From Campylobacter sp. RM12651 (lineage in GTDB: Bacteria > Campylobacterota > Campylobacteria > Campylobacterales > Campylobacteraceae), in NCBI RefSeq assembly GCF_022369475.1, contig NZ_CP059600.1:1983355-2047354 (forward strand): a stretch of DNA of 64,000 bases. Direction: 5' to 3'. Under the pieces are notes generated by a model, which was not told the DNA's origin, did not search any database, and saw only the letters and a program-made list of their open reading frames with translations. How positions within the stretch are numbered: position 1 is the stretch's first letter; each line of letters starts with the position of its first letter. The position numbers and the translations under genes are program-made. Shown here in pieces: positions 1 to 7,165 of the stretch.

Positions 1-681
1 ATCATGACCATAAGTATCATTAATTCTTTTGAAATTATCTATATCACAAATTGCTATTAAAAGTGATTCATCTTTATTGAAGTTAGGAATTATCTTTTCT
101 TCAAAGTATTTTCTATTAAAAAGACCTGTTAGAAAATCTCTATAAACCAAATAAGTTAAGTCGGATAATTTTTTATTTGAAGTAACCGTTGCAAGACCAC
201 CATAAATTAACATAAAAACAGAGCTTGAAAATGTATTGATATAGAAAAACAAATCTTGACTATTACTATATTCACCTACTAAATAATGTCTAAAATAATA
301 TAAACCATATATGCTAAAAAGCAAAAATAAACTTACTGATATTCTATAAAGCCACTTGCTAAAAAATGTAAATTGCAAGAAAAATAAGCACATCATAATA
401 GTGCTAAATCCACTTTCAAACCCTAAATAATAAGAACCCATAATTTGGTGTAAAAATATTTCGGCAAATGCTACAAAAAACGCTGCTGTTATTTTGTCTT
501 TTAAATAAAAGCAAATTGCTACAAAATAACTCGTTATTGAGTAAATATTAAAAATAGCCATAGGAAAAATACCATTAATTAAAAACAAAAAACAATAAAC
601 ACAATGTGTAATAAATATAGAAACAAGTAGCCAAAGGTTTATGTCTATTTCTTTTAATAATTTAATAAAGTCGTTTTTAAT
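1..681 (-). CDS. Membrane-anchored GGDEF-domain protein (probable diguanylate cyclase), C-terminus cut by window edge
   Basis: About 227 residues can be read on the minus strand. The first 150 or so form roughly five hydrophobic segments, and the last part reads DFLTGLFNRKYF and then CDIDNFKRINDTYGHD, the conserved beginning of a GGDEF cyclase domain. The active-site GGDEF loop lies beyond the window, so cyclase activity cannot be judged. Family knowledge: such proteins make cyclic di-GMP at the inner membrane. The start is odd. There is no in-frame ATG, GTG or TTG between the upstream stop and TM1. An AAGGA (688-692) sits six bases before an ATT codon at 681-679, so ATT is the best-placed start. 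Using the first ATG would delete TM1. The gene is divergent from fliQ. Confidence 0.8.
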   Translation of the reverse strand, partial: MKNDFIKLLKEIDINLWLLVSIFITHCVYCFLFLINGIFPMAIFNIYSITSYFVAICFYLKDKITAAFFVAFAEIFLHQIMGSYYLGFESGFSTIMMCLFFLQFTFFSKWLYRISVSLFLLFSIYGLYYFRHYLVGEYSNSQDLFFYINTFSSSVFMLIYGGLATVTSNKKLSDLTYLVYRDFLTGLFNRKYFEEKIIPNFNKDESLLIAICDIDNFKRINDTYGHD

Positions 682-755
682 TGTTTTTCCTTGTTTTAAT
701 TATAGTTAAGTAATTTTGCCTAAAATTGTTTAACACTTTGATGATAAGGATTAAT

Positions 756-1022
756 ATGGAAAGCACTTTAGTTGCACTTGGGGTATCAACTTTTAAAATA
801 GCACTTTTATTATCACTTCCGATGCTCTTAGCTGGACTTATTGCAGGACTTTTAATAAGTATATTTCAAGCGACAACCCAAATTAACGAAATGACTTTAA
901 GTTTTGTACCAAAAATCATTTTGGTTGTTGTAATAATAATATTCTTAATGCCTTGGATGATGAATCAAATGATAGATTTTACAACTATGATATTAAATAA
1001 AATTCCAAGTTTTGTTAAATGA
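756..1022 (+). CDS. fliQ: Flagellar export apparatus protein FliQ
   Basis: The product is 88 residues with two long hydrophobic helices and the family signature around FQATTQINEMTLSFVPKI. It is an inner-membrane component of the flagellar type III export gate, working with FliP and FliR. I start at the ATG at 756, preceded by AAGGA (746-750) at five bases. A TTG-started extension of ten residues upstream is open but lacks a ribosome site, and the resulting 98 residues would be longer than the usual 88-90. The stop overlaps the start of the next gene (ATGA), suggesting translational coupling. Other export genes are not adjacent, which is normal for scattered Campylobacter flagellar loci. Confidence 0.95.
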   Translation: MESTLVALGVSTFKIALLLSLPMLLAGLIAGLLISIFQATTQINEMTLSFVPKIILVVVIIIFLMPWMMNQMIDFTTMILNKIPSFVK

Positions 1023-1441
1023 TTTATCTAGCACAAACCGATACTACAGCTGGATTTTTAAGTAAAGATTATAAAGAAATTAATTTAGCTAAAAAAAGAG
1101 AAATCAATAAACCTTGCATAATAACAAGCGCATATCTAACTAGCCTTAAAAACCTTGCAAGAGTTCCAAATAAATTTAAAAATCAAGTAAGAAAAGCTAA
1201 AAAAACAACCTTTATATATAAAAACCAAATATCATTTAGATTAGTAAATGATAATAAACATAGTTTATTTTTAAAGAATTTTAAATATTTATACTCAAGT
1301 AGTGCAAATTTGCACGGATATGAATTTGATATAAATTATGCAAAAAATATAGCCAATGTAATTGTGGATTTGGATTTAGCTCAAAAAAGTTCATCAAAAA
1401 TGTTTAAAATAAACAATTCTAAACTAAAACAAATTAGATAA
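1019..1441 (+). CDS. Short Sua5/YrdC-like domain protein
   Basis: The 140-residue product begins MIYLAQTDTTAGFLS, which matches the start of the YrdC/Sua5 fold (P-T-[ED]-T-x-G-L in classical members). Family members bind ATP and dsRNA or make threonylcarbamoyl-adenylate for tRNA t6A. This protein is shorter than TsaC (about 190 residues), and its second half (residues 60-140) is lysine/serine-rich and less conserved, so it may be a divergent paralogue rather than the true TsaC. The start codon overlaps the fliQ stop, making a two-gene unit. A hypothetical YrdC-like gene beside fliQ is, as far as I recall, common in Campylobacter. Enzymatic role is unproven. Confidence 0.7.
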   Translation: MIYLAQTDTTAGFLSKDYKEINLAKKREINKPCIITSAYLTSLKNLARVPNKFKNQVRKAKKTTFIYKNQISFRLVNDNKHSLFLKNFKYLYSSSANLHGYEFDINYAKNIANVIVDLDLAQKSSSKMFKINNSKLKQIR

Positions 1442-1442
1442 A

Positions 1443-2270
1443 TTATGATTTAAGTTTAAAAAAACTACCACCACTACCACTTAAAAATAAACCCCTATTA
1501 GCATAGTCTAAAGTGATAGAATATAAAGCATTGCAAGATTTTAGCAAATCGTTTAAATCATAATTTGTAAAATTATTTAAAAGCTCTTTTGTCTTTAATT
1601 TACTTAATTCATCATTTGCATAATATTTTGGCTCTTTTGCAAATTCACTAAAAACATCTTTTGTGCTACAAGGTGTGCTAAATTCTAATGAAAAATCGCA
1701 TAAATCATCGCTAAAATCATCAATTATCTCACCATATCCACTAACATTAGCACTCTTTAGCCCACTTTCAAAAAAGCTCACATCAGCCCCACTAAGCCTA
1801 GCAATTGCTTTAGTATCAAAAGGCTTTATATCATTTAATAGTTTTATAAAACAAGCAGCATTAGAACTAGCACCGCCAAGTCCTGCAAAAGTAGGGATAT
1901 TTTTGTGTAAAACTAAAGCGAAATTATTTTGAAATTCCTGTTTTAAATTCTCATCAACTAAACTTAAAACTTTTGAAAAAATATCGCTTTTAGAATAAAA
2001 ATTACTTACTAAATTATCATTTATCAAATAAAATTTATCCATCAATTCATCTTGTTTAAACTCATTTTCGTAAGTAATTCCATTGATTTTTAATAAAGAA
2101 TTTGAATTAGGAATTAAAGTTTTATCTAAATTCCTAGCTTCGTTTTTAGGTATAAAATAAAGCTCATCATATAAATTATCAATCCTATAAAATCTTGAAA
2201 TTAATTGATGATAATTATCCTTTTTGCCTGTGATTTTTAAAAATATATTAATCTTTGCAAAAGCTTTCAT
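1443..2270 (-). CDS. ispE: 4-diphosphocytidyl-2-C-methyl-D-erythritol kinase IspE
   Basis: This GHMP-family kinase phosphorylates CDP-methylerythritol in the MEP isoprenoid pathway in the cytoplasm. The N-terminus MKAFAKINIFLKITGK has the IspE signature (K-x-N-x-x-L), and residues near 130-142 read FAGLGGASSNAA, the ATP-binding glycine-rich loop. The C-terminal LSGSGGSFFKL is the third GHMP motif. Length 275 fits the Campylobacter form. Its ATG overlaps the csrA stop (TAATG), so it is the last gene of the LigE-like/Trx/META/truB/csrA/ispE operon. Confidence 0.95.
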   Translation of the reverse strand: MKAFAKINIFLKITGKKDNYHQLISRFYRIDNLYDELYFIPKNEARNLDKTLIPNSNSLLKINGITYENEFKQDELMDKFYLINDNLVSNFYSKSDIFSKVLSLVDENLKQEFQNNFALVLHKNIPTFAGLGGASSNAACFIKLLNDIKPFDTKAIARLSGADVSFFESGLKSANVSGYGEIIDDFSDDLCDFSLEFSTPCSTKDVFSEFAKEPKYYANDELSKLKTKELLNNFTNYDLNDLLKSCNALYSITLDYANRGLFLSGSGGSFFKLKS

Positions 2271-2512
2271 TATTTATCTTTTTTATACATTGAAAGTGAG
2301 CTTACTAAACTATCTAACAATTCACTTGAAGATGCAGCTGATTGGATATTTTCATCTTTTATAGAATCTACTAATTCATCTCTTAAAATTAAAGTTTGTT
2401 TAGGAGCTTCTATACCGATTTTTACCGAATCGCCCTTTATTTCAAAAATCTTAATTTTAATCCCACCATCAATAACTATTCCTTCACCTGCATTTCTTGA
2501 TACTACTAACAT
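2270..2512 (-). CDS. csrA: Carbon storage regulator CsrA
   Basis: The 80-residue product begins MLVVSRNAGEGIVID and contains VKIGIEAPK, the two conserved strands of this RNA-binding dimer that recognises GGA motifs near ribosome sites. In Campylobacter CsrA mainly controls flagellin (flaA) and FliW partner switching. Compared with the about 61-residue gamma-proteobacterial form, this one has an extended serine-rich tail (residues 55-80), which is usual for epsilon-proteobacteria. It overlaps the truB end by seven bases and the ispE start by TAATG, so all three are probably translated in a coupled way. Confidence 0.97.
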   Translation of the reverse strand: MLVVSRNAGEGIVIDGGIKIKIFEIKGDSVKIGIEAPKQTLILRDELVDSIKDENIQSAASSSELLDSLVSSLSMYKKDK

Positions 2513-3303
2513 TTTTCCACCTTATTTAAAATATATTCTATTTTTTCATCTAATCTAATAATGCTAAAACAATCTCCTAAATCTATTTTATAAATTTTAT
2601 AATCTTGTTTTTTAAAATCATTTAAGCTTAATTTTTTGCCTAATAGCAAGTCGTTTATATCGCCTAAATAAAAATTTTCTTCTAAATCAACACTTCCAAA
2701 AGCATCATAATTTTTAAATTCTTTAAAGCCGCCTTCACTAAGTCTTCTTAAAGCACTTAAAGTCCCTTTTACACCTAATTCATCGCAAATTAGCTTGGCG
2801 TATGAACGAACATAAGTGCCTTTGCTAGCACTTAATCTAAAACTAATAAAAGGGAAATTATAATGCAAAAACTCAGCTCTCACACTCATTACACACTCAT
2901 TTAGCTCAACCTTTTCGCCATTTCTAGCTAACTCATACGCTCTTTTGCCATTGATTTTTTTAGCACAAAATATAGGCGGAGTGTAAGTTATATCTCCTTG
3001 ATACTTAGCAAAAGCTTGCATAATTTGCTCTAAACTAGGCTCTTTAACACTACAAAAGCTTATGTTTTCATTATCTAAGCTAGGACTAACTGCACCAAGC
3101 CAAATCGTTGCTTCATAGACTTTTGGCTCAAGATTTAAAAAGCGAAATAATTTTGCGTGTTTTTTATCAGCACAGAGTAATGCCCCGCTAGCAAATGGGT
3201 CAAGTGTGCCTGAATATCCTAATTTTAGCCCTAATTTTTTACCTAATTTTAAAGCGTAAGAATTAGAGCTAATATTAATTGGTTTGTTTGCTAGAAAAAT
3301 CAT
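2506..3303 (-). CDS. truB: tRNA pseudouridine-55 synthase TruB
   Basis: TruB makes pseudouridine 55 in the T loop of tRNAs. The sequence shows GYSGTLDPFASGALL near residues 30-45 with the catalytic aspartate in TLDP, and RAYELARNGEKVEL and GTYVRSYAKLICDELG further on, all classical TruB motifs. Length 265 fits the Campylobacter members, which lack a full PUA tail. The start ATG is fused with the stop of the upstream META-domain gene (TAATG). The downstream overlap with csrA keeps the operon compact. Confidence 0.96.
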   Translation of the reverse strand: MIFLANKPINISSNSYALKLGKKLGLKLGYSGTLDPFASGALLCADKKHAKLFRFLNLEPKVYEATIWLGAVSPSLDNENISFCSVKEPSLEQIMQAFAKYQGDITYTPPIFCAKKINGKRAYELARNGEKVELNECVMSVRAEFLHYNFPFISFRLSASKGTYVRSYAKLICDELGVKGTLSALRRLSEGGFKEFKNYDAFGSVDLEENFYLGDINDLLLGKKLSLNDFKKQDYKIYKIDLGDCFSIIRLDEKIEYILNKVEKC

Positions 3304-3701
3304 TATTCAAAAATAATTTTTACTTTATCGTTTTCTAAGCCATTTTCTATTATTTGCATACTTGTAAGACTACTAGCAACTGCGTTTTCTACTTCCATTA
3401 CTTGATTAGGGCACATCATTTTTGTGCTTGCTGGATTTTCATAATAAATATTATTATTTTCTTGTTTTATAGCACTAAAAATTCTATTGCAACCTACAAA
3501 CATTCCTAATTTATTATCTTCAATTATTAAAGACCAATTACTAGAATTGCTATATTCTTTATTTGTGTCTTTAACTATAATTTTTGATATTTTATATTCT
3601 TTATTTTCTAATTTTTTCACTTCTTTTGCTACCTCAACATTGTTAGTATTTACACAACCAAACAACACTAATACACTTAATAAGATTAAAGATTTTTTCA
3701 T
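3303..3701 (-). CDS. META-domain (HslJ-like) lipoprotein
   Basis: The 132-residue protein has a signal peptide ending in VLFGC, a lipobox with Cys16, so it is probably a lipoprotein. The mature part carries the META/HslJ pattern: W-SLIIEDNKLGMFVGCNRIFSAI followed by STKMMCP. HslJ proteins are heat-shock related outer-envelope proteins, linked to novobiocin resistance in E. coli; the molecular function is not known. Cys74 and Cys97 (approximate) may form a disulphide, which fits the upstream thioredoxin-like lipoprotein. Start overlaps the upstream stop (ATGA). Confidence 0.85.
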   Translation of the reverse strand: MKKSLILLSVLVLFGCVNTNNVEVAKEVKKLENKEYKISKIIVKDTNKEYSNSSNWSLIIEDNKLGMFVGCNRIFSAIKQENNNIYYENPASTKMMCPNQVMEVENAVASSLTSMQIIENGLENDKVKIIFE

Positions 3702-4255
3702 TTATTTTCCTTTGCTTTATTTATACTTTCTCTTAATAATCCTTCATCGGCTTTACCTAAAATAAAATACTCATTTCCTAATTTTTGATATTTACCATCT
3801 TTTAACATTACTTTAAAAGGTAATTGAACCTGAGTATTATATTTTATATCATCTGTTATTGCTTCTACTATCAAATCTGCTCTTTTATCATTTGTTAAAA
3901 AATAATACGCATTATAGTTCTTTGCAAATTCTTTTAATTTTTCATTATCAGCTTCTTCTGCATAAGATAATCCAACAAACACTAAATCATCTAAATGCTT
4001 TGATTGTATATCAAAAAGCATTGGAGCTTCGGCTCTACAAGGCTGACAAAAAGTCCCAAATATATCAATAATTAAAATTTTATTGCTATCAACCAAACTA
4101 AAGCCATTTTCTTCTCTTTTGATTTTTATTTCTTGATTATCCCAACTTTTTAAAGTTAATATATCTCCAGTTTTAATACTTGTAGTTTTAGCTTCATCGT
4201 TGCAAGCACTAAAAAATACAGCAATAAAACTAGCGACAAACAATAATTTTTTCAT
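3698..4255 (-). CDS. Thioredoxin-fold lipoprotein (TlpA/ResA-like)
   Basis: The product is a periplasmic thiol-disulphide protein: a signal peptide with lipobox FFSAC, then a thioredoxin fold with DIFGTFCQPCRAEAP, in which CxxC is CQPC and the preceding W of most TlpA proteins is replaced by F. A cis-proline segment VQLPFKVML occurs near the C-terminus. I start at the ATG at 4255 because AAGGAG stands five bases before it; a GTG two codons upstream would abut the ribosome site. It sits in the operon with a cysteine-containing META lipoprotein. Likely role is reducing or isomerising cysteines at the envelope; partner unknown. Confidence 0.85.
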   Translation of the reverse strand: MKKLLFVASFIAVFFSACNDEAKTTSIKTGDILTLKSWDNQEIKIKREENGFSLVDSNKILIIDIFGTFCQPCRAEAPMLFDIQSKHLDDLVFVGLSYAEEADNEKLKEFAKNYNAYYFLTNDKRADLIVEAITDDIKYNTQVQLPFKVMLKDGKYQKLGNEYFILGKADEGLLRESINKAKENK

Positions 4256-4264
4256 ACCCACTCC

Positions 4265-5104
4265 TTAAAAACTTCTAATAAATACGCTATGCATAGGTTT
4301 TCCATCTTTATCAAGTTTGTAATACTTAAATGCAATTTTGGTTCCTATGTTTAATGGTTTATTTATTTCGTTAATATTAAAACCACTGCCTATAGTAATA
4401 GTTGTAAGTTCGTTATTATTTAATTTTTCATCAGTAAATTTAGTAAGGGCTCTTAAAGCGTTAATCTTTTTCCATTGGCATTCATAATTAATTAGCTTAC
4501 CTTCATTGTTTAAATTAGTTTTTGATATAACGCAATTATCTTTATAAAACTTTCTAATTTGCACTATTTTATCTTGTCTTGGAACATCATAATCAGTATT
4601 CTTTTTGTGTAAATACACACCTTCTGATTCTTTTAATATAACTTCATTAAAAAAATCTACAAATTCATCTTCACTATTAAATTCATTCTGAACTACGAAT
4701 GTAATATTTTTATTAGGGTGTTCTTTTAAATAATCTCTTAAATAATTTAATCTATCCTTTAAATCTCCCTTTTGATTAGGGACATCAACCACATAAAACT
4801 TAGCACATTTAAGCTTGTTTAACATAACATCATTAAAGGTATCATAATAATCTGTCCCACAAAATAAAAGACCTTTTATCTCAAAAGGTGGAAAATCCTT
4901 TGTAAAATCTTTGCTAATTTCATAAGTTTGATTATGATTATTATATAACTTTTTACCATCCCAATTAGCACCCATACCATCAATATATTCGCTAATATAA
5001 TAATCTCTTACATCAATACTTTTTAACTCATCAAAATCACTTCCTTTAAATGAGCTACCTAGTAATGTTGAAAAAAACATACAAAAAATTAAAAAAAATT
5101 TCAT
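4265..5104 (-). CDS. Degenerate LigE-type ATP-dependent DNA ligase homologue, probably catalytically inactive
   Basis: After a signal peptide (MKFFLIFCMFFSTLLGSS) the 279 residues follow the minimal periplasmic ATP-dependent ligase (LigE) plan. There is an adenylation domain with NWDGKKL and FTKDFPPFEI, then KIVQIRKFYKD, and an OB domain ending GSGFNINEINKP...KYYKLDKDGKP...FIRSF. The catalytic lysine of motif I (SEKLDGVRA in relatives) is tyrosine here: ISEYIDGMGA, Tyr40. The acidic residue of motif III (ELDGELW) is lost (EIKGLLF), and motif V (LKxK) reads VQIR. The reading frame is intact, which suggests a retained non-catalytic protein rather than simple decay. It is first gene of the operon, with AGGAGA before the ATG. 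Confidence 0.8.
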   Translation of the reverse strand: MKFFLIFCMFFSTLLGSSFKGSDFDELKSIDVRDYYISEYIDGMGANWDGKKLYNNHNQTYEISKDFTKDFPPFEIKGLLFCGTDYYDTFNDVMLNKLKCAKFYVVDVPNQKGDLKDRLNYLRDYLKEHPNKNITFVVQNEFNSEDEFVDFFNEVILKESEGVYLHKKNTDYDVPRQDKIVQIRKFYKDNCVISKTNLNNEGKLINYECQWKKINALRALTKFTDEKLNNNELTTITIGSGFNINEINKPLNIGTKIAFKYYKLDKDGKPMHSVFIRSF

Positions 5105-5179
5105 CCATTCTCCTAAAATCTATATAATTCTTTAAAAAACTTTAAAATAAAAATCTAAATCTATTAATTAAGGGGACTT

Positions 5180-7126
5180 ATGATTTCTAAAATATCTATT
5201 TCTAAAAAACTTTTATTGCTTACAAGCACATTTTTAATTATATTATTAATTTATAATATTTTGCTAATTAAAAATAGTTATAAGACATATAATTCTTCAA
5301 TAACTGCACAAGATAGCGTAAAGATAATATCTCAAACCAACGAAATAATTCACTTATTACAAGTTGAGCGTGGGCTTAGCGTAGGATTTTTAGCTGGTGC
5401 AAATAAACAAACTTTAATAGAACATAGAGCTAAATTTATTTTAAATAACGACTTAAAAAACGAAGTTGATAGTCTAAGAAATATGGTAGATAATAAGGCT
5501 AATAGAGCTGTAGTATTACAAAATTATACTAATTTAATAAATCAACAAATCAAAAAAGTTAAAGATATTTCTCAAAGTCTTGATGAAAGCTATGCTAGTT
5601 TAAGCGATGCTCTTAATTTAGTAGCTACTACAAAAGAAAGATATGGCTTATTAAGGGGGACTTTAAACGGAGTATTTAATGCAAATACTATGGATATTAA
5701 CACTTTTTCAAACATTAGTTACCTAAATACAAGTATTTCTGGAAAATTAAAAGAATTAAAAGAATTAAAAATTAATTTTATAGATGAATATTTAAAAAAT
5801 CTTTCAAATCTTGAAAGTTATAAAAAACTTCAAGAATTTATATCAACTACTATGAATAATAATATAAATGGTAATTTTAATATAAATGCAAATGAATTTT
5901 TCCAAGTAGCTACTAATGTGATAGAAGATTATAAAAAATTAGAAAACGAAATAACAAATCAAATTCTAAATAAAGCAAATATAAATAAGTCTGAAGCTCA
6001 ACAAGAAATAATTATTCAAATAATAATAGCCTTATTAGCACAAATTTTAAATATGTTTTTAGCTTATGTAATATCTAAAAATATCATTAAAAACCTTACT
6101 TTAATCAATACTGGTCTTAATAGTTTTTTTGATTTTTTAAGATATAAAAGTAATGATGTAGATAAAATAATCACAAACAACAAAGACGAATTTGGCAAAA
6201 TGGCTATGCAAATAAATGCAACCGTATTAGAACTAAAGCAAAATTATGAAAAAGACCAAACCTGTATAAATGAAATTACAAATATTACAAATTCTATTAA
6301 ACAAGGTAGTTTAAACAATGAAATAACCAGCGAACCTTACAATCCAAAAATAAAAGAATTAAAAGAAATTCTAAAAGAAATGTTGCAAACTCTAAAACTA
6401 AAAATAGGAAAAGATATTAACCAAATTGATGAGCTATTAAAAGAATACTCAAATATGAATTTCAAAAATAATATAAAAAACCCAATAGGAGAGATAGAAA
6501 ATAGCCTAAATACCTTGCAACAAGAAATTAAAAATATGCTTTATTCTCAAGAAAATATAAGCAATACTTTAAAATCAAATTCTAATAATTTAAAAGAAAA
6601 TATGAAGCTTTTATTAAATGGTAGCAAAAAGGCTAAAAACAACCTTGAAGAAAGTGCAGTAGCAATCAATCAAATGTCAAGCTCAATGACTGCAGTAGCT
6701 CAAAAAAGCCAAGAAATCATTCAACAAAGCGATAGCATAAAAAGCGTTATTGATGTTATTAGAGGCATTGCAGAAGATACAAATTTATTAGCTTTAAATG
6801 CTGCTATTGAAGCAGCGCGTGCAGGTGAGCATGGGCGTGGATTTAGCGTGGTTGCAAGTGAAGTTGGCAAATTAGCTAATAACACTAGCTCATCATTAAA
6901 TCAAGTAGAAGCTAATGTAAAATTATTAGTCCAACAAATTCACGATATTGGTATGAGTATAGATGAGCAAACTCAAGCAATTAATCTAATCAATACAACC
7001 ATAAGCGAAATTGATGAGCTAAGTAAAGAAAATGATAATATTGCAAATGATACAAATAAAGCTGCAAATAGCGTAGATAGTCTAGCTAGCAATATTTTAG
7101 ATGATTTAAACAAAAAAGAATTTTAA
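5180..7126 (+). CDS. Methyl-accepting chemotaxis protein with NIT sensor domain
   Basis: The 648-residue receptor has TM1 at about 10-30, a periplasmic all-helical domain containing LLQVERGLSVGFLAG (the NIT nitrate/nitrite-sensing domain pattern), TM2 at about 275-297, a HAMP-like linker, and a cytoplasmic signalling hairpin with DTNLLALNAAIEAARAGEHG near residues 535-555. The receptor tip binds CheW and CheA. NIT domains in other bacteria detect nitrate and nitrite; that ligand is only a guess here. Gene stands alone with AGGGGA before the ATG. No CheR-tethering pentapeptide is seen at the C-terminus (KKEF). Confidence 0.92.
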   Translation: MISKISISKKLLLLTSTFLIILLIYNILLIKNSYKTYNSSITAQDSVKIISQTNEIIHLLQVERGLSVGFLAGANKQTLIEHRAKFILNNDLKNEVDSLRNMVDNKANRAVVLQNYTNLINQQIKKVKDISQSLDESYASLSDALNLVATTKERYGLLRGTLNGVFNANTMDINTFSNISYLNTSISGKLKELKELKINFIDEYLKNLSNLESYKKLQEFISTTMNNNINGNFNINANEFFQVATNVIEDYKKLENEITNQILNKANINKSEAQQEIIIQIIIALLAQILNMFLAYVISKNIIKNLTLINTGLNSFFDFLRYKSNDVDKIITNNKDEFGKMAMQINATVLELKQNYEKDQTCINEITNITNSIKQGSLNNEITSEPYNPKIKELKEILKEMLQTLKLKIGKDINQIDELLKEYSNMNFKNNIKNPIGEIENSLNTLQQEIKNMLYSQENISNTLKSNSNNLKENMKLLLNGSKKAKNNLEESAVAINQMSSSMTAVAQKSQEIIQQSDSIKSVIDVIRGIAEDTNLLALNAAIEAARAGEHGRGFSVVASEVGKLANNTSSSLNQVEANVKLLVQQIHDIGMSIDEQTQAINLINTTISEIDELSKENDNIANDTNKAANSVDSLASNILDDLNKKEF

Positions 7127-7149
7127 TTATCCTAGTTTTTAGGATAATT
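7125..7149. terminator. Bidirectional terminator between chemoreceptor and bisC
   Basis: Ten-base arms AATTATCCTA and TAGGATAATT flank a short T-rich loop and overlap the chemoreceptor stop codon. On the minus strand the right side runs into TTCTTTTTTG, so it serves bisC transcription best. It lies between convergent genes. Confidence 0.6.
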
Positions 7150-7165
7150 AAAATAAGAATTTAAA

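Noticed and set aside
1663-1932. Plus-strand ORF inside ispE
   Set aside because: Opposite-strand shadow of a well-supported gene with no ribosome site or family match; the same applies to other antisense ORFs inside virB4, topB, pyk-region and uraA genes.
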